Part shown: piece by piece, positions 17,809 through 27,687 of the stretch
How the letters are laid out: each line of letters begins with the position of its first letter
Numbering within the stretch: the stretch's first letter is position 1
Assembly: GCA_965227155.1 (NCBI GenBank)
Contig: OZ245731.1
Span: forward strand, 3,348,001-3,412,000
DNA length: 64,000 bases
Reading direction: 5' to 3'
DNA from: UBA6059 sp965227155
GTDB lineage: Bacteria > Bacteroidota > Bacteroidia > Cytophagales > Cyclobacteriaceae
The notes under the pieces: generated by a model
Told to the model about the DNA's origin: nothing
Database searches by the model: none
The model's input: the letters and a program-made list of their open reading frames with translations, nothing else
Made by a program: the position numbers and the translations under genes

Positions 17809-20800
17809 ATGAAGGATACCAAGAAAACATACTGGAAGGGATTAGAGCAACTAACCAATAATCCTGAGTTTGTTAAGCATGCCGATAATGAGTTTGCTGA
17901 ATATCTACCTGTAGATGAGGAAGGCGCTGGTCCAAGCAGAAGGGACTTTTTAAAAGCGATGGGTTTTGGTGTGGCAGCAGTTTCATTGGCTGCATGTGAA
18001 AGCCCTGTTCGTAAGGCCATTCCTTATTTGGAAAAGCCCGTAGATGTTGACCCCAGCATTCCTAATTACTATGCCTCTACCTTTGTAAGCGGTAGTGATT
18101 ATTGCAGTGTTGTGGTTAAAACACGCGAAGGCAGACCCATCAAAGTGGAGGGCAACAAACTTTCTCCTGTTAGTGGTGGAGGTACTTCCGCCCAGATAGA
18201 GGCTTCAGTTTTATCTCTGTATGATAAGGAGAGACTTACCGGGCCAATGATAGATGGCAAAGAGTCTAGCTGGGAAGATGTAGATGCTGCAGTACTAAGT
18301 CAGCTGGGTGGTCTAAATGGTAATATCGCTGTAGTGAGTAATTCCATAGCAAGTCCATCCACTCAAAAGGCACTACAAGGCTTCCTAGATAAATATAACG
18401 CCAAACATGTACAATATGATCAGGTATCAGTACATGGAATGCTGGCTGCAAACGAAAAGAATTTTGGGGTTCGCGCTATTCCATTTATAGATATATCTAA
18501 GGCTGAAACCATTGTTTCTGTTAACCTGGATTTCCTTGGCGGTTGGATCAACCATACCCTATTTAATAAGCAATTTGCTGCGACAAGAAAGCTTTCCGGC
18601 GACAAGAAAACTATGTCCAGGCTCTATGCTTTCGAGTCAAACCTTTCATTAACAGGTGCTAATGCCGATTATAGAACACCTGTTAAGGCATCACAGGAAG
18701 GTTTAGTGGTGGCCAATATTTATAACGAACTAGCGAAAAAAGCTGGCGCTTCTACATTGAACGTGGAGAAAATTGACAGTCCTAGAATTGCAATGGCTGC
18801 CAACGATCTATGGAAATCAAGAGGCAAAGCCTTATTCCTTGCTGGCTCTAATGATGAAAATGTACAGGTTGTTGCCAATGCTATCAATTTCTTGTTGGAG
18901 AGCTACGGTAATACCCTGGATCTAAATAGACCTTACAATATCAGAAAAGGCGATGATGCTCAGATGGCAAGCCTTATTAATGATATGAAAGCCGGTAGAG
19001 TAGGTGGGGTGATCTTTTACAATTGCAATCCTGTATACGATCATGCAATGGGAGCAACCATTGCTGAGGCTATTTCAAAGACCAAGTTTACATTAGCAAC
19101 TAGTGATCGCATGGACGAAACCTCTTCAATTGTGAAGATAAATGCTCCAGATCATCATTATCTTGAAAGTTGGAATGATTTTGAGCCTGTAAAGGGACAT
19201 TTCAGCTTATCACAGCCTGCAATTACCAATATTTTTAATACACGTCAGGCTCAGGCTTCTTTTCTAAGGTGGTCAAATCAAAATGCTGATTATTTTGAGT
19301 TTGTAAAAGCAAATTGGAAAGAATGGACTTATCCAACACAAACTAAGTTCGCTGATTTTCAAATGTTCTGGGATAATTGCCTGCATGATGGTGTTTTCGC
19401 TGTTGAAAATGCTGAAGAATCCCCCGCTTTAAGCATGCCGGATGTTTCATCAGCAGGTTCCGCAATTGCAAAGAATTATAAAGCCAATAATACAGGATTA
19501 GAACTTGTACTTTACACAAATAATAGTGTAGGAACAGGTATTCAGGCCAATAACCCTTGGCTACAAGAGATGTCTGATCCTATCACCAAAGCTTGTTGGG
19601 ATAATTATCTAACCGTATCGCCTTCTATGGCTACAGAGCTAGGTTTGAAAACCGGTGATATGATCACTCAAAAAGCTAATCTTACTGTAGGTGGAAAAAC
19701 TGTATCAGTGCCAGTACTCATTCAACCAGGTCAGGCGAAGGGCACAGTAGGTCTTGCGCTGGGATATGGAAGAACGAAAGCCGGAAAAGTAGCCAATAAT
19801 ATAGGTGTCAATGCGTACCCACTAGCTGATTATTCTGGTGGCTTCCAGAGTTTATCAATTACAGCCGGTGTAAGTGTAGAAAACACCGGTGAGGCTTACA
19901 GGATCGCGCAAACACAAACCCATCAGACATATATGGGCAGGGAAACTGTGATTCAGGAAGCTACGCTGGCTGATTATCAGAAAGATCCTTATGCTGGTCG
20001 TGATATGCCAATGATTGCCACTTACAGTGGTAAGAAAAAGCCTGCAACCATTTCCTTATGGGATGGCCACGAATATCCTAACCACCATTGGGGTATGGTC
20101 ATTGACCTAAACTCATGTACCGGATGTGGTGCTTGTACCATAGCTTGTCAGGCTGAAAATAATATCCCGGTTGTAGGTAAAGAAGAGGTACTCAACAGAA
20201 GGGAAATGGCCTGGTTGCGTATCGATAGATATTACAGCAGTGATGCCGATCATGATGATTTGGCAGGATTGGAAAAAGCTGCAGAAAATCCGGAAGTTAC
20301 CTTCCAGCCTATGATGTGCCAGCAGTGCAACAATGCTCCTTGTGAGACTGTTTGCCCTGTTGCTGCTACCACCCATAGCTCAGAAGGTCTTAACCAGATG
20401 ACCTATAATAGATGTATCGGTACAAGATATTGTGCTAACAACTGCCCCTATAAAGTAAGAAGGTTCAACTGGTTTAAATACCACGATAATAAGAATTTTG
20501 CTGATAACACTGCCATGAATAATGATCTTGGCAAAATGGTTCTAAACCCTGATGTAACAGTTAGAGCCAGAGGTGTTATGGAAAAATGTACTTTCTGTGT
20601 ACAAAGAATCCAGTCTGGAAAACTTGCTGCTAAGAGAGAAGGTAGAAGACCAATGGATGGTGAGATAGTATCAGCTTGTGCAGCGGCATGTCCTTCTGAG
20701 GCTATTGTTTTCGGTGATTTGAATAACATGGAAAGCAAAGCTGCAGGTCTGCTTAAGCTTGCTCAGAATGAACAGGGTCAGACAGAGGTTACTGAACCTC

Positions 20801-20895
20801 GTGCTTATCATGTACTGGAGGAGTTGAGGGTAGATCCAAACGTTTGGTACTATACAAAAATCAGAAATAAAGAAAAAGAAGAAACGACCGCTTAA
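17809..20895 (+). CDS. actB: Alternative complex III iron-sulfur subunit ActB (molybdopterin-like plus ferredoxin domains)
   Basis: This 1028-residue protein joins a molybdopterin-oxidoreductase-like domain (about residues 60-730) to a C-terminal ferredoxin domain holding four iron-sulfur clusters (from Cys770). A twin-arginine-like motif (SRRDFLKA, residues 43-50) followed by a hydrophobic stretch and AAC supports export, perhaps with a lipid-modified cysteine. Cysteine sets include CTGCGAC, CQQCNNAPCETVC, CIGTRYCANNC and CTFC with CAAAC. In known complexes the upper domain lacks molybdenum; here this is assumed by homology. It follows actA after 24 nt and precedes actC by 10 nt. It conducts electrons from the quinol site toward ActA. 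Confidence 0.95.
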   Translation: MKDTKKTYWKGLEQLTNNPEFVKHADNEFAEYLPVDEEGAGPSRRDFLKAMGFGVAAVSLAACESPVRKAIPYLEKPVDVDPSIPNYYASTFVSGSDYCSVVVKTREGRPIKVEGNKLSPVSGGGTSAQIEASVLSLYDKERLTGPMIDGKESSWEDVDAAVLSQLGGLNGNIAVVSNSIASPSTQKALQGFLDKYNAKHVQYDQVSVHGMLAANEKNFGVRAIPFIDISKAETIVSVNLDFLGGWINHTLFNKQFAATRKLSGDKKTMSRLYAFESNLSLTGANADYRTPVKASQEGLVVANIYNELAKKAGASTLNVEKIDSPRIAMAANDLWKSRGKALFLAGSNDENVQVVANAINFLLESYGNTLDLNRPYNIRKGDDAQMASLINDMKAGRVGGVIFYNCNPVYDHAMGATIAEAISKTKFTLATSDRMDETSSIVKINAPDHHYLESWNDFEPVKGHFSLSQPAITNIFNTRQAQASFLRWSNQNADYFEFVKANWKEWTYPTQTKFADFQMFWDNCLHDGVFAVENAEESPALSMPDVSSAGSAIAKNYKANNTGLELVLYTNNSVGTGIQANNPWLQEMSDPITKACWDNYLTVSPSMATELGLKTGDMITQKANLTVGGKTVSVPVLIQPGQAKGTVGLALGYGRTKAGKVANNIGVNAYPLADYSGGFQSLSITAGVSVENTGEAYRIAQTQTHQTYMGRETVIQEATLADYQKDPYAGRDMPMIATYSGKKKPATISLWDGHEYPNHHWGMVIDLNSCTGCGACTIACQAENNIPVVGKEEVLNRREMAWLRIDRYYSSDADHDDLAGLEKAAENPEVTFQPMMCQQCNNAPCETVCPVAATTHSSEGLNQMTYNRCIGTRYCANNCPYKVRRFNWFKYHDNKNFADNTAMNNDLGKMVLNPDVTVRARGVMEKCTFCVQRIQSGKLAAKREGRRPMDGEIVSACAAACPSEAIVFGDLNNMESKAAGLLKLAQNEQGQTEVTEPRAYHVLEELRVDPNVWYYTKIRNKEKEETTA

Positions 20896-20905
20896 ACTTT
20901 AGAAT

Positions 20906-22273
20906 ATGCACGCAGAATCAGCTTTACGTAAACCCTTAGTAACTGGCGGTAAAACCGTTCATGATGTCTCTGAGGACATCTGCAAAAGGGTTGAAGATAC
21001 GCCTCCGATTTCTTGGTTTCTAGCATTCGCTATTTCACTTGGTGTACTCACAATCGGTGCTTATGCCGTATGGAGAACTGTGTGGGATGGTATAGGTATG
21101 TGGGGCCTTAACAAAACAATTGGATGGGCATGGGATATCACCAACTTCGTATGGTGGGTGGGTATTGGTCACGCCGGTACACTTATCTCCGCTATTCTTT
21201 TATTGTTTAGGCAGCGTTGGAGAATGTCCATCAACAGAGCAGCGGAAGCCATGACCATTTTTGCCGTTATTTGTGCGGCGCTTTTCCCTGTACTACACAT
21301 GGGTCGTCCTTGGTTAGGCTTTTACTGGGCACTTCCACTTCCCAACACTTTTGGATCGCTTTGGGTAAACTTCAACAGCCCATTGTTATGGGACGTTTTT
21401 GCTATCAGTACATATTTTTCTGTATCCCTAGTATTCTGGTACATTGGACTTATACCCGATTTCGCAACGATACGTGATAGAGCGAAGAATAAGATATCCA
21501 AAGCTGTTTACGGCGCTTTAAGTTTTGGCTGGGATGGAGCGGCTAAAACCTGGAGTAGATATGAAACAGTAGCGCTTGTATTGGCAGGTTTGGCTACACC
21601 ATTGGTTCTTTCAGTGCATACCATTGTATCTTTTGACTTTGCCACATCAGTAATCCCTGGTTGGCACACTACTATATTTCCTCCATACTTTGTGGCGGGT
21701 GCTATCTTCTCTGGTTTTGCAATGGTATTGACGCTACTTCTCATTACCAGGAAGGTTTATAAACTAGAAGACTACATTACCATACAGCACATAGAGCTGA
21801 TGAATATTGTAATCATTATTACTGGTTCTATAGTAGGTGTGGCATACATCACTGAGCTTTTTATTGCCTGGTATTCCGGAGTAGAGGCTGAGCAGTACGC
21901 ATTCTTAAATAGGGTAAGTGGTCCTTACTGGTGGGCTTACTGGTCTATGATGACCTGTAATGTGATATCACCACAGCTATTCTGGTTTAAAAGAATCAGG
22001 ACTAACCTTGCATCTACATTCATTATTTCCATTATTGTAAATATTGGAATGTGGTTTGAAAGATTTGTAATTATCGTTACCAGCTTGCATAGAGACTTCC
22101 TTCCTTCTAGCTGGGCAATGTTCTATCCTACATTATATGATGTAGGTGTTTATATGTTCTCTTTTGGTCTGTTTTTCACAGCGTACCTTCTATTCTCGAA
22201 GTTCTTCCCGGTGATCAACATGGCTGAGGTTAAGAGTATTATTAAGTCAACCGGTGAAAAAGTAAAAGCATAA
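20906..22273 (+). CDS. actC: Alternative complex III membrane subunit ActC (NrfD/PsrC family)
   Basis: This 455-residue integral membrane protein has about ten helices and belongs to the NrfD/PsrC family. It is one of two such subunits in the complex (the other is encoded at 23443). ActC is thought to form the menaquinol-binding site near the iron-sulfur subunit and part of a proton path. The N-terminus (about 35 residues) is polar, with the first helix near residues 37-60. Its place between actB and actD and the 2-nt gap to actD fix the assignment. Confidence 0.94.
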   Translation: MHAESALRKPLVTGGKTVHDVSEDICKRVEDTPPISWFLAFAISLGVLTIGAYAVWRTVWDGIGMWGLNKTIGWAWDITNFVWWVGIGHAGTLISAILLLFRQRWRMSINRAAEAMTIFAVICAALFPVLHMGRPWLGFYWALPLPNTFGSLWVNFNSPLLWDVFAISTYFSVSLVFWYIGLIPDFATIRDRAKNKISKAVYGALSFGWDGAAKTWSRYETVALVLAGLATPLVLSVHTIVSFDFATSVIPGWHTTIFPPYFVAGAIFSGFAMVLTLLLITRKVYKLEDYITIQHIELMNIVIIITGSIVGVAYITELFIAWYSGVEAEQYAFLNRVSGPYWWAYWSMMTCNVISPQLFWFKRIRTNLASTFIISIIVNIGMWFERFVIIVTSLHRDFLPSSWAMFYPTLYDVGVYMFSFGLFFTAYLLFSKFFPVINMAEVKSIIKSTGEKVKA

Positions 22274-22275
22274 AC

Positions 22276-22803
22276 ATGGCAGGAGGAAAAAACTTTTTAG
22301 TGGGCATCTTTGATGATGAAGATATTCTTCTGAAAGGCATTAAGACCGTCAGAGGTGGAGGTATAAAGATACACGAAGTGTACTCTCCATTTCCTGTTCA
22401 CGGTATTGAAGATGCATTGGGATACAAAAGGTCTCGACTTTCAGTGGTCGCCTTTATGTTTGGACTTTTAGGTACCTCTTTAGCACTCACAATGCAAATA
22501 GGTATGATGGGTATTGATTGGCCAATGATTATTGGAGGTAAGGACTTTGTTCCTATTCCAACTTTCATACCTGTGACCTTCGAATTGACTGTGCTACTTG
22601 CTGCTTTTGGTATGGTGGGTACTTTTCTTGTGATCAGTAACCTTAAGCCATGGGCCAAACCGGTTCAGTTTGACATCAGATCTACTGACAATAAGCATGT
22701 AATGGCAATCGATTTAGGTAAAAATAAAATTGATGAAGCCGGTATTAAGAAGGCTTTGCAAGAAGCGGGTGCTTCAGAAGTAAATATTAAAAATTTCGAA
22801 TAA
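22276..22803 (+). CDS. actD: Alternative complex III subunit ActD (DUF3341)
   Basis: This 175-residue protein starts with a soluble domain (FLVGIFDDEDILLKGIKTVR) typical of DUF3341, followed by two transmembrane helices (about residues 60-80 and 100-122) and a short soluble C-terminal part. ActD is a structural subunit on the membrane side of alternative complex III and binds no known cofactor. It sits 2 nt after actC and 13 nt before actE. Confidence 0.93.
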   Translation: MAGGKNFLVGIFDDEDILLKGIKTVRGGGIKIHEVYSPFPVHGIEDALGYKRSRLSVVAFMFGLLGTSLALTMQIGMMGIDWPMIIGGKDFVPIPTFIPVTFELTVLLAAFGMVGTFLVISNLKPWAKPVQFDIRSTDNKHVMAIDLGKNKIDEAGIKKALQEAGASEVNIKNFE

Positions 22804-22816
22804 CCTGTATCATAGA

Positions 22817-23440
22817 ATGAGCTTACAAAGAATATATAACCTGGGCATAGTATTAGCTGGAGTAGTAGTGCTTAGTTCATGTGCTGCTGATGGCGACTAT
22901 CCGGGGCTTGAATATGCTCCTCAGATGTATCACTCTACACCTTACGAGCCGCTTTCACAAATTCAGGAGGAAGATGCCGGTAGTTGGCTGGATTCTAATC
23001 CAGAAGATGAGCATGGGGAGTTTTACAATTCGAATCCTTACAACGAATACAACATGACCATGCGCAAGCCACCTGAAAATACCGTGCGAAGGTCTGGCTA
23101 TTTACCTTACAGGATTCCCAAAGACAGTCTTGAAATGGCTGCAACGTTAATGGAGAATCCTCTAGATAGCACAAAGGAAGTGCTTGCTGAAGGTAAAGTG
23201 CTTTACACAAGATACTGTATACATTGCCATGGCTCTAAAGGAATGGGTGATGGTAAAGTTGGTCAAGTATATAAAGGTGTTACGGCGTATAATTCAAGAG
23301 CCGTAAAAGATAAGCCAGGAGGTCACATTTTCCATGTAATTACGCATGGTAAAGGCAGAATGGGTGCTCACGGTTCTCAGGTTAGTGTTGAGGATCGTTG
23401 GAAAATTGTTAGATATGTTCAAACGCTTCAAAATCAATAA
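22817..23440 (+). CDS. actE: Alternative complex III monoheme cytochrome c lipoprotein ActE
   Basis: This 207-residue protein has a lipoprotein signal with the lipobox LSSC (cysteine near residue 22) and one heme c site, CIHCH, near residue 133, in a class I cytochrome c domain ending with the usual RYVQTL helix. In alternative complex III, ActE is the membrane-anchored monoheme subunit near ActA. The operon therefore has a monoheme cytochrome both here and at the N-terminus of ActA. The gene is followed after 2 nt by actF. Confidence 0.94.
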   Translation: MSLQRIYNLGIVLAGVVVLSSCAADGDYPGLEYAPQMYHSTPYEPLSQIQEEDAGSWLDSNPEDEHGEFYNSNPYNEYNMTMRKPPENTVRRSGYLPYRIPKDSLEMAATLMENPLDSTKEVLAEGKVLYTRYCIHCHGSKGMGDGKVGQVYKGVTAYNSRAVKDKPGGHIFHVITHGKGRMGAHGSQVSVEDRWKIVRYVQTLQNQ

Positions 23441-23442
23441 TA

Positions 23443-24726
23443 ATGACAGAAGAGAAATTTGAATTTACCGGCGGTGCAAAGAAGAAAATATTTATTGCAC
23501 TGATTGCTGGCATTGTTTTAACTGTTATTGGTATAGCTTCTATGGCACTTGGTGGCGGAGGACATGAAGCTGCTGGACATGCAGCTGCAGAAGGTGAGCA
23601 TGGATTTCACTGGATTCAGCGGGTTTGGGCCAATATTTGGATCAACAATGTATTTTTCACGGGCATAGCTATTATCGGTGTTTTCTTTGTGGCAATACAA
23701 TATGTATCACAAGCCGGATGGTCAGCTGGTATCATTAGAATACCTCAGGCATTTGGTTATTGGTTACCTATAGCTGGTTTGTTAATGATAGGTACCTATT
23801 TTCTGGCCAGCCATGATCTATTCCACTGGACTCATCACTCGTTATATGACGAAACTTCACCAGAATTTGATGACATCATAAATGGTAAGAAGGCTTTCTT
23901 TTTCTGGCCAATGGAGGATCATCCTTCATTTCCTATATTCTTTGTAGTGAGAATGATCTTGTTTTTTGCTGTATGGTATTTATTATTCATCCAAATCAGA
24001 AAACAAAGCCTTGCTGAAGATCTTGATGGTGGCACAGACCGTTGGAAGAAAATGTTCCAATTGTCTGCCATCTTTATTGTATTCTTTGCTGTATCTTCAT
24101 CGGTAGCTGCATGGGATTGGATCATGTCAATTGATACACACTGGTTCAGTACTATGTTTGGTTGGTATGTATTCGCATCCTGGTGGGTAACTGGATTGGC
24201 CCTAATAACATACATGCTTATCCTACTAAGAGATAACGGTTACATGAAGTTTGTTAACAATAGCGTACTCCATGATCTTGGAAAGTTTGTATTTGCTTTC
24301 AGTATTTTCTGGACTTACATATGGTTTTCTCAGTTCTTATTGATCTATTATGCCAATATTCCTGAGGAGACTATTTATTTTGTAGAAAGATTGACGAGTG
24401 ATAAATATGCACCTGTATTTTTCATCAATCTTATCCTAAACTTTTTCTTTCCATTTCTGGTTCTGATGACACGTGCAAGCAAGCGTCACGAAAGATTCCT
24501 GAAAATTGTTTGCCCAGTAGTAATATTTGGTCACTGGATGGATTTTTATCTGATGGTGACACCTGGTACTCTTAAGGATAATGGAGGTTTTGGGTTCCTT
24601 GAAATTGGCTTGCTAATGATCTTTGGTTCGGCATTCCTATTCGTGGTAATGAGCAACTGGGCGAAAGCTTCTTTGGTGCCGAAAAATCACCCAATGTTGG
24701 AAGAAAGTTTACATCATAGTATTTAA
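23443..24726 (+). CDS. actF: Alternative complex III membrane subunit ActF (NrfD-like)
   Basis: This 427-residue protein has about ten transmembrane helices. It is the second NrfD-like membrane subunit of the complex, paired with ActC but without the iron-sulfur contact. Short histidine-rich stretches occur in the loops (GGGGHEAAGHAAAEGEHGFH after helix 1; HDLFHWTHH after a later helix). The gene begins 2 nt after actE and is followed by coxB 21 nt later, the usual Bacteroidota order that couples this complex to the aa3-type oxidase. Confidence 0.93.
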   Translation: MTEEKFEFTGGAKKKIFIALIAGIVLTVIGIASMALGGGGHEAAGHAAAEGEHGFHWIQRVWANIWINNVFFTGIAIIGVFFVAIQYVSQAGWSAGIIRIPQAFGYWLPIAGLLMIGTYFLASHDLFHWTHHSLYDETSPEFDDIINGKKAFFFWPMEDHPSFPIFFVVRMILFFAVWYLLFIQIRKQSLAEDLDGGTDRWKKMFQLSAIFIVFFAVSSSVAAWDWIMSIDTHWFSTMFGWYVFASWWVTGLALITYMLILLRDNGYMKFVNNSVLHDLGKFVFAFSIFWTYIWFSQFLLIYYANIPEETIYFVERLTSDKYAPVFFINLILNFFFPFLVLMTRASKRHERFLKIVCPVVIFGHWMDFYLMVTPGTLKDNGGFGFLEIGLLMIFGSAFLFVVMSNWAKASLVPKNHPMLEESLHHSI

Positions 24727-24747
24727 TTGAAAAGAGATATTTAAGAT

Positions 24748-25776
24748 ATGCTTAGTCTTGTAGTTTGGATTGCAGTAATTCTCGTAGCGGTAATACTCTA
24801 CACGATATTTAGAGTTCATACGCTGGTACAAGTTGTTAAGGGTAATAAGACACCTCAGAAAGAACAGAATCAGAAGGCTAATTCCTGGTTGATGATTTTA
24901 TTTCTTATTGGGGGTACGCTTGCTTTCTTCTGGTATTCAATTAAGGAATTCGATACCTATGTACTACCTGTCGCTTCTGATCATGGGGTGGTTACAGATA
25001 ATCTTTTCTGGTGGACGATGGGTATAACTGTGTTTGTATTCATAGCTACTCAGATTCTATTATTTTACTTTCCGTTCAAATACCAATATGATGAGAATAA
25101 AAGAGCATCTTTTTATCCTCACAATAATAAATTGGAGATAATTTGGACAGTTGTACCTGCTATCGTGCTAACTCTACTTATTGGGTCAGGCCTAAAGGCT
25201 TGGTGGGACATTACTGATGAGGCTCCTGAAAACGCTGAGGTAGTAGAAATAGTTGGTTACCAATATGCTTGGTCTACAAGATACCCGGGAAAGGATAAGC
25301 AATTAGGCGATTACAACTATAAGAATATTGATGTAATCAATCAATTGGGGGTAGATTTTACAGACAAGGCTGCATTTGATGATTTCCAACCAAGAGAAAT
25401 ACATATACCTAAAGGTCAGCCTGTTTTATTTAAGATCAGAGCTCGTGACGTAATTCACAGTGTATATCAGCCTCATTTTAGGTTGCAAATGAATGCTGTT
25501 CCTGGTATGCCTACTCAGTTTTGGTTTGTACCTAATAAAAGTACTGCTGAAATGAGGGCTGAAACAGGAAATCCTGACTTCAACTTTGAGTTAGTGTGTA
25601 ATAAGATATGTGGTAAAGGACATTTTGCCATGAGATATATAATAGTTGTTGATGAACCTGCCGAATACCAGGAGTGGTATGCATCACAAGAGCCCTGGTT
25701 AAAGCAAAATCCAGATTATTTGGCTAATGTGCCTTCTAATCTTAAGGAAGTGGCAATGATTTCTGCCGGACTTTGA
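24748..25776 (+). CDS. coxB: Cytochrome c oxidase subunit II
   Basis: This 342-residue protein carries the CuA electron-entry site. The ligands are visible: His237 in DVIHSVYQ, then Cys284, Cys288, His292 and Met295 in CNKICGKGHFAM. It has about four hydrophobic segments (residues 2-21, 47-68, 85-108, 129-150), two more than the usual two, and no fused cytochrome c domain. Electrons must then arrive from a separate cytochrome, most likely the monoheme domains of ActA or ActE. It lies 21 nt after actF. Confidence 0.95.
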   Translation: MLSLVVWIAVILVAVILYTIFRVHTLVQVVKGNKTPQKEQNQKANSWLMILFLIGGTLAFFWYSIKEFDTYVLPVASDHGVVTDNLFWWTMGITVFVFIATQILLFYFPFKYQYDENKRASFYPHNNKLEIIWTVVPAIVLTLLIGSGLKAWWDITDEAPENAEVVEIVGYQYAWSTRYPGKDKQLGDYNYKNIDVINQLGVDFTDKAAFDDFQPREIHIPKGQPVLFKIRARDVIHSVYQPHFRLQMNAVPGMPTQFWFVPNKSTAEMRAETGNPDFNFELVCNKICGKGHFAMRYIIVVDEPAEYQEWYASQEPWLKQNPDYLANVPSNLKEVAMISAGL

Positions 25777-25827
25777 AACAACTTATTTTGACGATCTGTT
25801 AAGAAAGAAATTAGACAAAAAGATATT

Positions 25828-27687
25828 ATGGCTGTAGCTGACGTTCAAATTCAACAACCTGATGTGCATCATGATGATCATGAGCACCATGACAGTTTCA
25901 TAACGAAATACATATTTACAACTGACCACAAAACAATAGCCAAGCAATTCCTAATTACTGGCATTTTCTGGGCTTTGATTGGTGGTTTGTTATCAGTTAT
26001 TTTCCGACTCCAGCTTGGTTTCCCGGATATGGAATTAAATTTCCTTAAACCTATTTTAGGTGGCTGGTTAACTGATGCCGGGAAAATAGATTCTGAATTT
26101 TATCTCGCACTTGTGACGATGCATGGTACTATTATGGTATTCTTTGTGTTGACCGCAGGTTTGAGTGGAACATTCAGTAACTATCTTATCCCTCTACAAA
26201 TTGGTGCAAGAGATATGGCCTCCGGCTTTATGAACATGCTTTCATACTGGTTCTTTTTCCTTTCCAGTGTTATCATGTTTATCTCATTATTTATAGAAAC
26301 AGGTCCTGCTAGTGGAGGTTGGACAGTTTATCCTCCTTTGAGTGCTTTGCCACAAGCTATGTCAGGTAGTGGTTTGGGTATGACTTTATGGTTGGTATCC
26401 ATGGTTTTCTTTATAGCCTCGACACTTCTTGGGGGTATAAATTATATTACTACTGTAATTAATCTTAGAACCGAGGGTATGACATTTAGTCGACTTCCTC
26501 TTACAATCTGGGCATTTTTCATCACAGCTATCATTGGTCTTTTGTCTTTCCCTGTACTAGTAGCTGCAGCACTGTTATTAATTTTTGATAGATCATTTGG
26601 AACTAGCTTTTATCTGTCTGATATCTACATTGGTGGCGAAGCGTTACCTAACATGGGTGGCAGCCCAATCTTGTATCAACATTTATTCTGGTTCTTAGGG
26701 CACCCCGAAGTATATATTGTATTGTTACCTGCATTGGGTATCACTTCAGAGGTAATATCTACCAATGCTAGAAAACCTATCTTTGGTTATATGGCAATGG
26801 TAATTTCCATGTTGGCCATAGCTGTACTTTCATTCATAGTGTGGGCACACCACATGTTCGTGTCAGGTATGAATCCATTCCTTGGATCAATATTTACACT
26901 ATTGACCTTGATAATAGCAGTTCCAAGTGCGGTAAAAGCTTTCAACTACATTACAACTTTATGGAGAGGTAATATTGTATTCACACCTGGGATGCTTTTC
27001 AGTATCGGTTTAGTATCATTCTTTATATCTGGTGGTTTAACTGGTATATTCCTTGGTAATTCTGCGGTAGATATAAGTTTACATGATACTTATTTTGTAG
27101 TTGCACACTTCCACCTGGTAATGGGTAGTGCTAGTTTCTTTGGCTTACTTGCGGGTGTATACCACTGGTATCCAAAAATGTTCGGTAGAATGATGGACAA
27201 TTCTCTAGGACATATACATTTCTGGTTGACGTTCGTGGGAGTTTATTTAGTATTCTTCCCATTACACTATATCGGCATAGCAGGCTTCCCAAGAAGGTAT
27301 TATTCATTCACTAATTTCGATGCTTTCAGTATCATGAGTGATTTAAATGCTTTCGTAAGTGTTGCAGCGATTATAACTTTTGCGGCTCAATTTATATTCC
27401 TTTTCAACTTCTTCTACAGTATGTTTAGAGGTAAGAAAGCGCCAGCGAATCCATGGAGATCAAATACACTAGAGTGGACTACTCCGAGAGTACCGGGCCA
27501 CGGAAACTGGCCGGGTGAAATTCCAAAAATATACAGGTGGCCTTATGACTATAGTAAGCCAGGCTCAAAGGAAGACTTTATTCCTCAGACTGTACCTTTT
27601 TCAGAGACACCTGAATCTAACCTGCCACATGAAAACGAACTAGTAGAGAAGGAGCAGGTAGCAGTAAAAGATGAAGCGAAAGCTTAA
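25828..27687 (+). CDS. coxA: Cytochrome c oxidase subunit I (A1-type heme-copper oxidase)
   Basis: This 619-residue protein is the catalytic subunit that reduces oxygen to water and pumps protons. Heme and copper ligands are present: His99, His292 (GHPEVY, with the crosslink tyrosine Tyr296), His341 and His342, His427 and His429. Glu294 of the GHPEVY motif and Lys370 (VPSAVK) match the key D- and K-channel residues of A1-type oxidases. The N-terminal tail is rich in histidine and aspartate (HHDDHEHHD), which could hold metal. The last 17 nt overlap the start of ctaA. Confidence 0.96.
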   Translation: MAVADVQIQQPDVHHDDHEHHDSFITKYIFTTDHKTIAKQFLITGIFWALIGGLLSVIFRLQLGFPDMELNFLKPILGGWLTDAGKIDSEFYLALVTMHGTIMVFFVLTAGLSGTFSNYLIPLQIGARDMASGFMNMLSYWFFFLSSVIMFISLFIETGPASGGWTVYPPLSALPQAMSGSGLGMTLWLVSMVFFIASTLLGGINYITTVINLRTEGMTFSRLPLTIWAFFITAIIGLLSFPVLVAAALLLIFDRSFGTSFYLSDIYIGGEALPNMGGSPILYQHLFWFLGHPEVYIVLLPALGITSEVISTNARKPIFGYMAMVISMLAIAVLSFIVWAHHMFVSGMNPFLGSIFTLLTLIIAVPSAVKAFNYITTLWRGNIVFTPGMLFSIGLVSFFISGGLTGIFLGNSAVDISLHDTYFVVAHFHLVMGSASFFGLLAGVYHWYPKMFGRMMDNSLGHIHFWLTFVGVYLVFFPLHYIGIAGFPRRYYSFTNFDAFSIMSDLNAFVSVAAIITFAAQFIFLFNFFYSMFRGKKAPANPWRSNTLEWTTPRVPGHGNWPGEIPKIYRWPYDYSKPGSKEDFIPQTVPFSETPESNLPHENELVEKEQVAVKDEAKA